From: Desulfobacter sp.
Lineage (GTDB): Bacteria; Desulfobacterota; Desulfobacteria; Desulfobacterales; Desulfobacteraceae
Assembly (NCBI GenBank): GCA_028768525.1
Contig: CP054837.1
Coordinates: forward strand, 1,780,001-1,844,000
Direction: 5' to 3'
DNA: 64,000 nt
Positions within the stretch are counted from its first letter, which is position 1. Each line of letters opens with the position of its first letter. The translations under genes were made by a program, and so were the position numbers. Positions 10,501 to 18,026 of this stretch are shown here, one piece after another. The notes under the pieces are model-generated. The model saw only the letters and a program-made list of their open reading frames with translations, had not been told where the DNA came from and searched no databases.

Positions 10501-10669
10501 ATTGATCATCCTTCATACCGCCCTGGGACTGGATGCAGAAGCCGCCGGGGACCGGGAGGAAGCCGCCCGCCATTACCGTGAAGCCCTGGGCACCTATCTG
10601 GATGACTGGAACGAGTATGACCTGGCATGGGCCCGGCTGGCAGAGCTCAAATCGCAGCAGACCAATTAG
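7571..10669 (+). CDS. Zinc-ribbon / pseudokinase / trypsin-like protease / TPR multidomain protein
   Basis: A 1032-residue protein with five parts. Residues 1-25 form a zinc ribbon (Cys4, Cys7, Cys18, Cys21). About 30-290 resemble a Ser/Thr protein kinase, but the lysine position reads VTIRVF, the HRD loop is replaced by FMPYLILDDILL and no DFG is seen, so it looks catalytically dead. Residues 311-333 are a membrane segment. About 370-600 form a trypsin-like/HtrA-type protease with His393 (TNRHVA), Asp485 (NDFAVL) and Ser562 (KGNSGGP). From about 620 the protein is TPR-like helical repeats. The predicted topology is a cytoplasmic kinase-like sensor and a periplasmic protease. GGAGGG precedes the ATG. 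It stands alone, convergent with rarA. Confidence 0.8.
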   Translation: MKRCSSCGQILAQRIKRCPACGGRQTAGMTAVDDYRIIAVIHEGRSSLVCRAVKKKHDHPVTIRVFTDQSGVDTAVAARLEKELDTLSRLPPDLFVQHYAIRQSREGLWYRISEWVDADNWGSIFVSGILNDQRRMATLFYNIATALECLHAHDHFMPYLILDDILLPRDRTRHLSVKINYKLSRFLNARATHHGPMLQKLLQCHPDIINKRAIDFRSGIWSLGKVFAELLTADPNLTEFSSRIDRIEGLDPKLAVLVKVMLSDDPDLRPQSMAKVVQTLERILDTIPPGPVYQIPEKNGHRLLGHPRFKLMAALILVVITCLAAAGTAFYMIRAPSDRPHPTPPPLESHTRSVGFLMVEYWLAHQEKIFYKNKVEGTAFLVDKNGYLLTNRHVACPWLEDATLLQIRNRFGEQDIRFGRRMYLWFEGAKAFNRYQEFDRSADPADAYYLAGAFKTGGKGNLRVAGVPREPRRPGERRNRPFKNDFAVLKIDDPPEGILPIPLASDTAPEDIKRLSPVIIMGFPLGSQTQDEYVNASMTRGYVRRTSRELIQVDSSIYKGNSGGPAINEQGRVIGIASGVITDQPMGHIPLKTPLSDFGLVLPIAGPAGFVESLKAGQAKWDGMLDFALEKKLARVVELAEAGNFKGAADTARSLLAESRNPALLFTAALMDFCANDLDASRSLFARLLSIEGENMASRLMLYTIDRLENRERSRDLTAPLFSLSWDHPDEFQGFLARVLESGRPMDPENIEYENRYEKAWRTFILGLVMETENRPGRAIALYKQVVFTAGANDHLYFMAASRLALLLAGRAAYGENPETAPPGEDELWKEAARRREKAKKDYDAAVELIQKVETEDLPSKEKTQAFESLLTLSPDNRTIMGRAAFFHAREGRWDQSVSYIDRYFKERMRETAMGLSLGLLKGQLLKLAGKGNGCRKYLNQLRDQIQNPWYRIMVRALLEKTDETKLMKLAAGRPSRLIILHTALGLDAEAAGDREEAARHYREALGTYLDDWNEYDLAWARLAELKSQQTN

Positions 10670-10692
10670 CCCCCTTAGCGCGACCGCCCCGA

Positions 10693-12027
10693 TTATTTTC
10701 CAGAGCGGCCGGCCTCTTCCTTGAGGGCAATCCAGGCTTCCAGCCGCTGTTTTACGGTTTTTTCATATCCCCGGGGGGTGGGGAAGTAGAAGCGGTCTCC
10801 CGCCATGGCATCGGGAAGGTAGGACTGGGGCACGTATCCGTCCTTATGGTCGTGGGCGTATTTATACCCCTTGCCGTAGCCCATTGTCTTCATCAGACCG
10901 GTGGGGGCGTTGCGGATATGCATGGGCACGGGCTGGGATCCGTTTTCCCGGACCGCCTGCCGCACCGCCTTATGGGCCGCGTACACGGCATTGCTTTTGG
11001 GGGCTGTGGCCAGATACACCGCTGCCTGGAAAAGGGAGCCGTCTCCTTCAGGGCGTCCCAGCCGGCGGAAGGAAGCGTCCGCATTCATGGCCATGGTCAG
11101 GGCCCCTGGATCGGCCAGGCCGATATCCTCGGTGGCGAACCGGATCATCCGGCGCAGCATGTAAATGGGATCGTCGCCCCCGGCCAGCATCCGCTCCAGC
11201 CAGTAAATGGCGGCATCGGGGTCCGACCCTCTCAGGCTCTTGATAAAGGCGGAAATCAGGTTGTAATGTTCCTCACCGGCCTTATCATGGCGCAGGATTT
11301 TCTTCTCCATGGCCGTTTCAATATCCTTCACCTCGACCGGTTTTTCCCCGCCCCAGTGCAGGGCTGCGGTTTCCAGGTTGGTCAGGGCCATGCGGGCATC
11401 CCCGTCGGATACATCGGCAATGTGGGCCAGGGCCTCGGAGGCAAAGGCATTCTCTGCCAGTCCCAGGCCGCAGGTTTTATCTGTCAGGGCCCGCCCCAGA
11501 ATTCTGAGGATATCCTGTTTTCCCAGACTGTTCAGGGTGAATACCCGGCACCGGGAAACCAGGGCCGGATTCACCTCAAATGACGGGTTCTCCGTGGTGG
11601 CGCCGATGAGGGTGATGAGCCCGTTTTCCACATGGAAGAGAAAGGCATCCTGCTGGGCCTTGTTGAAGCGGTGGATTTCGTCCACAAAAAGCAGGGTCCG
11701 CCGTTTGTACAGTTTCCGGTTTTCCTTTGCCTGCTCAATGATCTGCCGCACCTCCTTCACCCCGGAGAGCACGGCGGAAATCTTGACACATTCGCTCCGG
11801 GTCTCTTTGGCAATGATATTGGCCAGAGTGGTCTTGCCGCAGCCCGGCGGCCCCCAGAGGATCATGGAAAAGACACGGTCCTTGGAAACGGCCTTTTCCA
11901 GCAGGGTGCCGGGGCCGGTAACCTGCTCCTGGCCGATGACATCCTTAAGGGCGGCGGGCCGCATACGGTCGGCAAGGGGGGCATCCTTGGACATCTCTTC
12001 GATGGCCTGGCGATCAAATAAATCCAT
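10693..12027 (-). CDS. rarA: Replication-associated recombination protein A (AAA+ ATPase)
   Basis: A 444-residue RarA/MgsA/WRNIP1-family clamp-loader-like ATPase acting at stalled replication forks. Walker A is GPPGCGKTT at 59-67, Walker B is LLFVDEIHRF, and the sensor region GATTENPSF is intact. The C-terminal tetramerisation part carries the family blocks RMLAGGDDP and the HNAPT-like IRNAPTGLMK. The length is normal for the family. The start is two bases after the der stop (TGA-TA-ATG), so der and rarA form an operon. Confidence 0.95.
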   Translation of the reverse strand: MDLFDRQAIEEMSKDAPLADRMRPAALKDVIGQEQVTGPGTLLEKAVSKDRVFSMILWGPPGCGKTTLANIIAKETRSECVKISAVLSGVKEVRQIIEQAKENRKLYKRRTLLFVDEIHRFNKAQQDAFLFHVENGLITLIGATTENPSFEVNPALVSRCRVFTLNSLGKQDILRILGRALTDKTCGLGLAENAFASEALAHIADVSDGDARMALTNLETAALHWGGEKPVEVKDIETAMEKKILRHDKAGEEHYNLISAFIKSLRGSDPDAAIYWLERMLAGGDDPIYMLRRMIRFATEDIGLADPGALTMAMNADASFRRLGRPEGDGSLFQAAVYLATAPKSNAVYAAHKAVRQAVRENGSQPVPMHIRNAPTGLMKTMGYGKGYKYAHDHKDGYVPQSYLPDAMAGDRFYFPTPRGYEKTVKQRLEAWIALKEEAGRSGK

Positions 12028-12029
12028 TA

Positions 12030-13481
12030 TCAGCTGTGCTTCTGATCCCGTTCACGTTTCCTGCGGCTCTGCTCCTTACGCTGTTGCTGGCGCTTCACGG
12101 TAATTTTTTTCTTTTTCTTCTGGATCCGCTGGAACTCCCGGGTGTTGCCAGAGAATTCTATTTTACCGGTTTTTTCCCTGAAATAGAGCCGGATGGGGGT
12201 CAGGCTTAAAGGAATCATCTGGCGCAGCTGGTTCATCAGGTAACGGTGGTAGGAAAAATGGACCGCCTTGGGATAATTGACAAAACAGACAAAGGTGGGG
12301 GGCTTGGACGCCACCTGGGTGGAATAGAAAAACTTGATCCGCCGGCCCTTGTGCAGGGAGGGTTCCTCCCGGTATACCGCATCCTCAATGATCCGGTTGA
12401 CCGTGCCCGTATTCACCCGGGTGCAGTATTCCTTGTGCACCTTGAGGACCTGGTCGAAAATTTTGTGGCAGCGCTGGCCGGTTTTGGCGGAAATGGTCAT
12501 GGCCGGCGCATAGGAGAGGAACTTGGCCATCTGGCGCAGTTCCTTTAGAAAAGCCTGCTGTCCCTTTTCCGACTTGTCGATGAGGTCCCATTTATTGAGC
12601 AGGAAGATGGCACCGCAGCCCCGCTTTTCCGCATAGCCGGCAATGGTGATATCCTGGTCGGTGATCCCTTCTTCGCTGTCGATGAGGATCAGGGCGACAT
12701 CGCAGTCATCCATGCTGTCCAGGGACTTGAGGATGGAAAATTTTTCCAGCTTATCCGTAACCTTGCCCTTGCGCCGGATACCGGCGGTATCCTTGAGCAC
12801 GAATTCCCGGCCCTTGTGGGTGACAGAGAGTTCAATGGCATCCCGGGTGGTGCCGGCTTTATGGTTGACCACGACCCGCTGCTCACCGAAAAGCCGGTTG
12901 GCCAGCGAGGATTTGCCCACATTGGGCCGGCCCACGATGGCAATGCGGATGGGGCCGGTTTCGTCGTCGCCTTCCTCTTCAAGGCTCTCCGGCATATCTT
13001 CGGTAAGTTCATCCAGAAAATCGCCAAGCCCAAGGCCATGCTCACCGGAAACCAGGTAGAAATTGTCCACTCCAAGGGAATAAAACTCTCCCAGTTCATC
13101 TTCCTGGCGCAGGCTTTCAATCTTATTAATCAGGTAAAAGACGGGTTTGTCAGTACGCCGCAGCAAGTCGGCCATGTCCCGGTCATAGGGGGAGAGCCCC
13201 TCCCGGCCGTCCAGAATGAAGACCAGGAAATCGGCCTGGTCCACGGCCTTGAGTACCTGCGTCTTAATCTGGGAAGCGAAATAATCGTCGTCGGAACTCA
13301 GGTACCCGCCGGTGTCGATAAGGGTGAAGGCCTTGTCATTCCACCGGGCATCGGCAAAATGCCGGTCCCGGGTCACCCCGGGCATATCATCCACCAGGGC
13401 CTGGCGGGATTTTGTAATTCTGTTGAATAATGTGGATTTTCCCACATTGGGCCGGCCCAGCAGGGCCACAACCGGTTTCAT
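12030..13481 (-). CDS. der: Ribosome biogenesis GTPase Der (EngA)
   Basis: A 483-residue double-GTPase essential for 50S subunit maturation. Two GTP-binding domains are visible, each with its P-loop GRPNVGKS (first at about 9-17, second at about 183-191), DTGG/DTAG switch motifs and NKIE/NKWD specificity motifs, followed by a KH-like C-terminal domain and a lysine/arginine-rich tail. AGAGG is seven bases before the ATG. It heads a two-gene operon with rarA. Confidence 0.97.
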   Translation of the reverse strand: MKPVVALLGRPNVGKSTLFNRITKSRQALVDDMPGVTRDRHFADARWNDKAFTLIDTGGYLSSDDDYFASQIKTQVLKAVDQADFLVFILDGREGLSPYDRDMADLLRRTDKPVFYLINKIESLRQEDELGEFYSLGVDNFYLVSGEHGLGLGDFLDELTEDMPESLEEEGDDETGPIRIAIVGRPNVGKSSLANRLFGEQRVVVNHKAGTTRDAIELSVTHKGREFVLKDTAGIRRKGKVTDKLEKFSILKSLDSMDDCDVALILIDSEEGITDQDITIAGYAEKRGCGAIFLLNKWDLIDKSEKGQQAFLKELRQMAKFLSYAPAMTISAKTGQRCHKIFDQVLKVHKEYCTRVNTGTVNRIIEDAVYREEPSLHKGRRIKFFYSTQVASKPPTFVCFVNYPKAVHFSYHRYLMNQLRQMIPLSLTPIRLYFREKTGKIEFSGNTREFQRIQKKKKKITVKRQQQRKEQSRRKRERDQKHS

Positions 13482-13515
13482 AGTCTAACCTCTATTTTCA
13501 TTTAACAAATAGATA

Positions 13516-13544
13516 AGTATACACCATTCGCAAAATTTTATAAA
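13516..13544 (-). promoter_or_regulatory. Putative promoter upstream of der
   Basis: In the AT-rich gap before der, TATACT (minus strand, 13521-13516) is preceded 17 bases upstream by a weak -35-like TTTATA. It is placed correctly for the der-rarA operon, but this is only a by-eye match. Confidence 0.3.
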
Positions 13545-13563
13545 CACCTGGAAATTCGAATTA

Positions 13564-15528
13564 TTAATGGAGCCCCAGTTCCGTCAGCCGGTTCAGGATA
13601 CGGACGGTCAGTTCCCTGTCTTTGTAGGGCAGGCGCTGCTCCCAGTTTTCCGGGCAGGTATCATGAATGGCCTCGGCCGCGGCCTTGATGTGCTGTTCGA
13701 TTTTGCCGGATTTCCCCAGGGCATCGTAGGTCAGGGCCAGGTAGGCGTGGGAGGGCCAGAAATAGGGATCCTTGTTCAAGGCACGCAGAAAAATATCCTC
13801 GGCCTTTTCATAGGCGCCGGAGAGGAAATAGGCGTGGCCCAGATTCCACATGGCCCAGGCCGGGTATTTGGGGTCCAGTCGCATGGCCTGCTCCAGAAAG
13901 GCCACCGCTTCCTTGGGCCGTCCGGCCCAGGCCAGTTGCTCCCCCATGCCGGCCAGCCACTTGGCATTCCCCGGTTCCAGGGAAATGGCTTTCTCAATCT
14001 TGACGATGCCTTTTTTATGATGGTGGGTCCAGAGATAGAAATGGCCCAGAAGGCCATAGCCTTCACTGTCCTCAGGATCCAGGGCAATGGCTTTTTCGGC
14101 CAGGGCCCTGGCTTGTTCAAGGAAAACGTAATCCCGGTTGAGCCCGAAAATCCAGTCCACCAGGATGGTGTGCCCCAGGGCGGCATGGGCCCGGGCATAC
14201 CCCGGGTCAAGGGCCACTGCCTTTTCGAACATTTCCCGGGCCCGGGCGGTGCCGTTTTTCATCTTTCCGGACATCAGCTCCATGCCCCTCAGATAATAGT
14301 CATAGGCCCCGAGATCCACCGTTGATTTTTTTGATATCCGCTGCCGGTCGCCGGAGGTCAGCTCAACCGCCAGGGCGGTGACAATCTTCTGGCGCACCTC
14401 ATCCTGGACAGAAAATATATCCTGGATACCCCGGTCATACCGCTGGGCCCAGACATGGCCTTCAGTGTCGGCATCAATGAGCTGGGCCGTTATCCTCACC
14501 CGGTCACCCTGTTTTCTGACACTGCCTTCCAGCACATATTTCACCCCCAGTTCCCTGCCGATCTCCTTGATGGTTAAGGGGTTGTCCTTGTAGGCAAACA
14601 CCGAATTCCGGGCAATGACAAAGAGGCCGGACACCTGGGAAAGGTCGGTGATGAGGTCTTCAGTAAGTCCGTCGGAAAAATATTCCTGGTCCGGGTCACG
14701 GCTCATGTTCACAAAGGGAAGGACAGCCAGGCTCGGTTTTTTGGGCAGGTGCAGGGCCATGAGCTTTTCTTTTAAAATACCCGGCCCGTTGACCACCCGA
14801 GTTACGGCATTTTTATGGCGAAACCAGGCCAGGCCTGCCGCAAGGCAGATACAGACCAGCAAAAAACCAAGCCGCCTTCGCCGGCGGATTCTGGGGTCGT
14901 CATGGCGGCAGGCATACACCAGTTGTCCCGGCTTCTTTGGATCGGGCATCACCCGGTAGACCCGGATCTTATCGGAAATATTCTTCAGAGATTTTTCACC
15001 CAGGAATTCATACCCCACGGGGAGGAGCTTTTTCACCTGATCAAAGGCAGAACCGGAGATACAGATTCCCCCGGCCGGGGCAATGCTTTCCAGCCGGGCC
15101 GCAATGTTCAGGCCGTCGCCGTAAATCTGAGCCCCGTCTTCAATTACATCCCCCAGGTTGATGCCGATCCTGAACTCCATTTTCCGGTTGCTGGGCAGTT
15201 CTTTATTTCTCTCCTTCAACGCCTCCTGAATCCTGACGGCGCATTGCACGGCATCGGCCACAGAAGAGAATTCCGATAGAATATTGTCTCCCGGGGAATC
15301 CACCACCCGGCCCTTGTGGCCCTGAATCTGGGAAGACATGAGACTGCGGCAGGCTTTGAGCATCTTAACGGTTTCCACGTCATCCTCGGACATCAGCCGG
15401 GAATAATCCTTAACGTCCATGGAAACGATGGCGGCAAGCTTGCGTGTTATGTTCCGTTGATCTCGGTCGATGGTACATCCTGCCTTGTCTGAGAATATTA
15501 GTGAAGTTGCGCATAAACATATTGGCAA
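13564..15528 (-). CDS. Class III adenylate/guanylate cyclase with FlgO-like and TPR domains
   Basis: A protein of up to 654 residues. The N-terminal third is a class III nucleotidyl cyclase domain: metal-binding Asp in SMDVKDYSRLM, a second acidic site in VVDSPGDN, and GDGLNIAARLE carrying the transition-state Asn/Arg. Around residues 217-235 a basic patch (RRRRR) precedes one membrane helix. A FlgO/TolB-N-like domain follows (SLAVLPFVNMS, DGLTEDLITDL), then about six TPR repeats from residue 400 on. This architecture is widespread in Desulfobacterota and rhizobia and probably couples cAMP synthesis to a periplasmic signal. The start is uncertain: the only upstream candidate is a TTG with no good ribosome site. 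Confidence 0.85.
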   Translation of the reverse strand: MPICLCATSLIFSDKAGCTIDRDQRNITRKLAAIVSMDVKDYSRLMSEDDVETVKMLKACRSLMSSQIQGHKGRVVDSPGDNILSEFSSVADAVQCAVRIQEALKERNKELPSNRKMEFRIGINLGDVIEDGAQIYGDGLNIAARLESIAPAGGICISGSAFDQVKKLLPVGYEFLGEKSLKNISDKIRVYRVMPDPKKPGQLVYACRHDDPRIRRRRRLGFLLVCICLAAGLAWFRHKNAVTRVVNGPGILKEKLMALHLPKKPSLAVLPFVNMSRDPDQEYFSDGLTEDLITDLSQVSGLFVIARNSVFAYKDNPLTIKEIGRELGVKYVLEGSVRKQGDRVRITAQLIDADTEGHVWAQRYDRGIQDIFSVQDEVRQKIVTALAVELTSGDRQRISKKSTVDLGAYDYYLRGMELMSGKMKNGTARAREMFEKAVALDPGYARAHAALGHTILVDWIFGLNRDYVFLEQARALAEKAIALDPEDSEGYGLLGHFYLWTHHHKKGIVKIEKAISLEPGNAKWLAGMGEQLAWAGRPKEAVAFLEQAMRLDPKYPAWAMWNLGHAYFLSGAYEKAEDIFLRALNKDPYFWPSHAYLALTYDALGKSGKIEQHIKAAAEAIHDTCPENWEQRLPYKDRELTVRILNRLTELGLH

Positions 15529-15565
15529 GGAACAGGGATGTCAATCGCCAAAATGTTAAAAAAGG

Positions 15566-15879
15566 TTAAGAAACACCTTTTCGGCCGGCCGTGTCCGGAA
15601 CAAAATCCAGGGTATAGCCGATCTTCTCTTCCAGTGGCAGGGCCGAAGGGAAAACGGCATGAAAGAGATGCACCCATTCTTTTTCCACGATTTTGATTGT
15701 CTCAGCGGTGTTGGCGGTCACCGGCCATTCGCCCCGGGCACGTCTCAATTTCCGGGAAAGATTTCCAGCCGGCCGTTAAAAGGTCCGGGGCTCACCCACC
15801 AGGCCACCATGCATTCAGGGGTAAGGTGTCTGAGTATGGGGCTGCAGATTACCCGGGGAAGGGGCGGGGCGTCATTCAT
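15566..15879 (-). pseudogene. Frameshifted remnant resembling the N-terminal domain of a PhoD-like phosphatase
   Basis: On the minus strand an ATG at 15879 reads MNDAPPLPRVICSPILRHLT and on to AWWVSPGP before a TGA at 15747-15745. Stepping back one base continues a plausible sequence through RARGEWPVTANT, EWVHLFHAVFP and KIGYTLDFVPD to a TAA at 15566. The order of these blocks resembles the Ig-like N-terminal domain that precedes the metallophosphatase domain in PhoD-like proteins (GP.LR..TP...WW, then WVH and IGY.L). No phosphatase domain follows. I read it as a truncated, frameshifted remnant; the family assignment is from memory of the motif order. This fills much of the otherwise gene-free stretch 15529-16023. 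Confidence 0.4.
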
Positions 15880-15957
15880 CTATTTTTGTCCCATTGATCA
15901 CCGATTGCGAGGCCAGAATGGCACAGGCAACGGCTATATCTTTTTCCAGACACAAAT

Positions 15958-16000
15958 AAAAACGGGCAACCGACTCCATTTTCCGGAAAGCGGCTGCCCG
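15958..16000 (-). terminator. Intrinsic terminator of the small coiled-coil gene
   Basis: On the minus strand CGGGCAGCCG (16000-15991) pairs with CGGTTGCCCG (15972-15963), ten pairs including one G-U, followed at once by TTTTTATTT. The loop contains a smaller TTTCC/GGAAA palindrome. It is 24 bases after the stop of the 102-residue gene. Confidence 0.75.
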
Positions 16001-16023
16001 ATGTGTTGTTCAATTGCCCGGTA

Positions 16024-16332
16024 TCAGGCGTACATACTGACACCCAGGTTCTTTTTCTTCTGGGAATATTCACGCTGGAGCCGGCTTTTCTCCTGCTGGT
16101 ATTCGCGTTCTAGGGCCTTGGCATCGTTGGAATAACTCTGATCCAATCTCTGCTCTTTTTCCTCATAGGTCTGCTTCAGGGATGAGGCTTCAGTGGAAAG
16201 GGTCACCGTGTCCTGCCGGTTTTCGGTCTGATCGGTATTTGATTCAAGGGCCCTGGCAGTGGTGTGGCTTTGATAGATCTGATGACCCGCATATCTTTGG
16301 GATATACTGTTATTTGACATATTGGTCAGCAT
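16024..16332 (-). CDS. Small hypothetical coiled-coil protein (102 aa)
   Basis: A short soluble protein: a Ser/Thr/Gln-rich N-terminal half with the phrase DTVTLSTEA, then a highly charged helix (about residues 52-96, many Glu, Lys, Gln and Arg) likely to form a coiled coil. No signal peptide or membrane segment is visible. GGGGGA lies seven bases before the ATG. It has its own good promoter and terminator, so it is a monocistronic unit. The VxLSxEA phrase is reminiscent of flagellar regulators such as FlgM, but the helix pattern does not let me assign it to that family. Its function is unknown. Confidence 0.7.
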   Translation of the reverse strand: MLTNMSNNSISQRYAGHQIYQSHTTARALESNTDQTENRQDTVTLSTEASSLKQTYEEKEQRLDQSYSNDAKALEREYQQEKSRLQREYSQKKKNLGVSMYA

Positions 16333-16364
16333 TGGCTCGTCCCCCTGTCTAAAGCACTAGTTGA

Positions 16365-16393
16365 ATCATATATCCAAAACCACCCCGTGTCAA
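16365..16393 (-). promoter_or_regulatory. Sigma70-type promoter of the small coiled-coil gene
   Basis: TTGACA (minus strand, 16393-16388) and TATGAT (16370-16365) are exactly 17 bases apart, with the predicted start of transcription about 25 bases before the ATG of the 102-residue gene. It is one of the best promoter matches seen in the window. Confidence 0.65.
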
Positions 16394-16432
16394 TTTTTTT
16401 TAATGCTGGGTCGAAGCAAATTATCTATATTG

Positions 16433-17629
16433 TCAAGCACTTCCCCTTCCCAGGCCATCCAAAAATGCCTTCACCCGATTCACCACGGCCTGCACCTGGT
16501 CATCGACCATATCCGGAAACAGCGGCAGACTCAGGCATTGGGAGTAATAGGCTTCGGCATTGGGGCATTTCCCCTTATGGTAATGATATTTTCCAGCGTA
16601 ATAGGGCTGAAAATATATGGGTATATAGTGAACCTGGGTAAATATTCCGGCTTGTTTCAGGAAATGATAGGCGGCTTTTCTCACTTCAGGACCGCCCGGG
16701 AACTGGAGGGGATAAAGATGGGGACAGGCGTGGGCAACGGTTCCCCCCCCGGGCAATATCAAATCCGCGCGGTCCCGGAAAGCCCGATTGTATAATCCCA
16801 CGATTTCACGGCGGCGGGCCTTGAACCGGTCAAGGCGGGCCAACTGTGAGTGCCCCAGGGCGCATTGAAAATCGGTGATCCGATAGTTGAATCCCATATC
16901 GGACATTTCATAGTACCAGTCTTCACCTTGGTCTTTTGCCGCCTCCGGCCTTTCCATGCCGTGGTGCCTCAGGGACCGCATCCGTTGGGCCAGATCGGCG
17001 TCATTGGTCATAACGGCCCCGCCTTCGCCGGTGGTGATATTTTTCACCGGATGGAAAGAAAAGACAGCCAGGTCCGAATGGGCGCAGGACCCGCAGGCGT
17101 ATGTTTTTCCGCCAAATTCATATTGGGAGCCCAGGGCATGGGCCGCATCTTCAATCACGTGGAATCCGTATTCCCCTGCCAGACGGTATATGGCGGACAG
17201 ATCCGCGGCCGTCCCGGCGAAATCAACGGGGATCACCACCTTTGGCGGTCCATTCCCCCGGCAATAATCCGCCAGGGCCCCAGGGCAAAGGCAGAGGGAA
17301 GCCGGGTCGATATCAATAAAATCAGCCCGTCCCCCGCAGTATTCAATGCAGTTGGCAGAGGCCAGGAAAGAATTGGGAGAGGTCAGCCCCACATCGCCGG
17401 GCCCTACCCCCAGGGCCATGCAGGCCAGATGAAGGGCGGCGGTGCCGTTGGCACAGGCCACGGCATGGGCCGCACCGGTGAGCCGGCAGAGCTCCGCCTC
17501 AAAGGCTTCAACCTTGGGGCCTGTTGTCAGAAAAGGGGATTCCAGGGTTCGGACAACGGCCCGGATGTCGGACGGGTCAATGCTCTGGCGGCCGTAGGGT
17601 AAAAAATATTTATCCATTCTATCTCCCAT
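16433..17629 (-). CDS. pseC: UDP-4-amino-4,6-dideoxy-N-acetyl-beta-L-altrosamine transaminase (PseC-type DegT aminotransferase)
   Basis: A 398-residue PLP-dependent DegT/DnrJ/EryC1 aminotransferase. PseC installs the C4 amine on the 4-keto product of PseB in pseudaminic acid synthesis. Lys196 in FHPVKNITTGEGG is the PLP lysine and Asp161 in IEDAAHALG the ring-binding Asp; the C-terminal VHYIPIYFQPYY and LPLFPDM blocks match PseC. ATG at 17629 is chosen because AAAGGAG sits eight bases before it; another ATG at 17617 is possible. It is separated from pseB, pseF, pseG and pseI by 7 kb or more and by the tRNA pair. Other DegT enzymes share the fold, but the context favours PseC. Confidence 0.85.
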   Translation of the reverse strand: MGDRMDKYFLPYGRQSIDPSDIRAVVRTLESPFLTTGPKVEAFEAELCRLTGAAHAVACANGTAALHLACMALGVGPGDVGLTSPNSFLASANCIEYCGGRADFIDIDPASLCLCPGALADYCRGNGPPKVVIPVDFAGTAADLSAIYRLAGEYGFHVIEDAAHALGSQYEFGGKTYACGSCAHSDLAVFSFHPVKNITTGEGGAVMTNDADLAQRMRSLRHHGMERPEAAKDQGEDWYYEMSDMGFNYRITDFQCALGHSQLARLDRFKARRREIVGLYNRAFRDRADLILPGGGTVAHACPHLYPLQFPGGPEVRKAAYHFLKQAGIFTQVHYIPIYFQPYYAGKYHYHKGKCPNAEAYYSQCLSLPLFPDMVDDQVQAVVNRVKAFLDGLGRGSA

Positions 17630-17685
17630 GGGCGGATCTCCTTTCAGATGACTCCCGGGCTCCCCGGTTGTGCCCATGCCAACAC

Positions 17686-17718
17686 AAAAAGGCCCCCGGC
17701 ATTGCTGCCGAGAGCCTT
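17686..17718 (-). terminator. Intrinsic terminator after tRNA-Glu
   Basis: A 13-pair stem (17718-17706 with 17701-17689, two G-U pairs) closed by a GCAA tetraloop and followed by a run of five T. It lies ten bases after the CCA end of tRNA-Glu and before pseC, so it probably ends the tRNA transcript. Confidence 0.85.
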
Positions 17719-17728
17719 AGTATCAAAG

Positions 17729-17806
17729 TGGCGTCCCCAAGGGGATTCGAACCCCTGTCGCCGGCGTGAAAGGCCGGTGTCCTGGACCGGGCTAGACGAT
17801 GGGGAC
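17729..17806 (-). tRNA. tRNA-Glu (anticodon TTC)
   Basis: On the minus strand the acceptor arm GTCCCCA pairs with TGGGGAC, the T-loop reads GGTTCGAATCC and the anticodon loop CTTTCAC holds TTC. The 3' CCA is encoded. It follows tRNA-Lys by 31 bases in the same transcript. Confidence 0.97.
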
Positions 17807-17837
17807 GCATGGGCTTTTCGGACGCCGCAGGTTGTTA

Positions 17838-17913
17838 TGGTGGGCCGTGTTGGGCTCGAACCAACGACTCTCTGCTTAAAAGGCAGATACTCTACCAACT
17901 GAGTTAACGGCCC
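17838..17913 (-). tRNA. tRNA-Lys (anticodon TTT)
   Basis: On the minus strand GGGCCGT pairs with ACGGCCC, the D-loop AGTTGGTAGAG and T-loop GGTTCGAGCCC are standard and the anticodon loop CTTTTAA holds TTT. The 3' CCA is encoded. It is the first tRNA of a two-gene tRNA transcript. Confidence 0.97.
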
Positions 17914-17940
17914 GCGGGCTGTTCCGAAAAACAGAGGCAA

Positions 17941-17967
17941 TTTATATGTTTTCCCGGTCATTGTCAA
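17941..17967 (-). promoter_or_regulatory. Promoter of the tRNA-Lys/tRNA-Glu unit
   Basis: A consensus TTGACA (minus strand, 17967-17962) is followed 15 bases later by TATAAA (17946-17941). It lies about 30 bases before the first tRNA. The spacing is slightly short, but both elements match well. Confidence 0.55.
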
Positions 17968-18026
17968 CCATTTTTTTATTTTTTTTGAAATTCCCCGATT
18001 CCAAAAAAGAGTTTCAAAATCAGATT

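Noticed and set aside
15659..16135. A 158-codon plus-strand frame
   Set aside because: It runs across a terminator and the start of the coiled-coil gene on the other strand, and has low-complexity, unlikely composition.
16024..16332. FlgM anti-sigma factor
   Set aside because: Only a short VxLSxEA-like phrase agrees; the charged C-terminal helix does not fit the sigma28-binding region.
17729..17913. tRNA pair as an attachment site of an integrated island
   Set aside because: Glycan genes lie on both sides, no integrase is seen and no copy of a tRNA 3' end was noticed elsewhere in the window.
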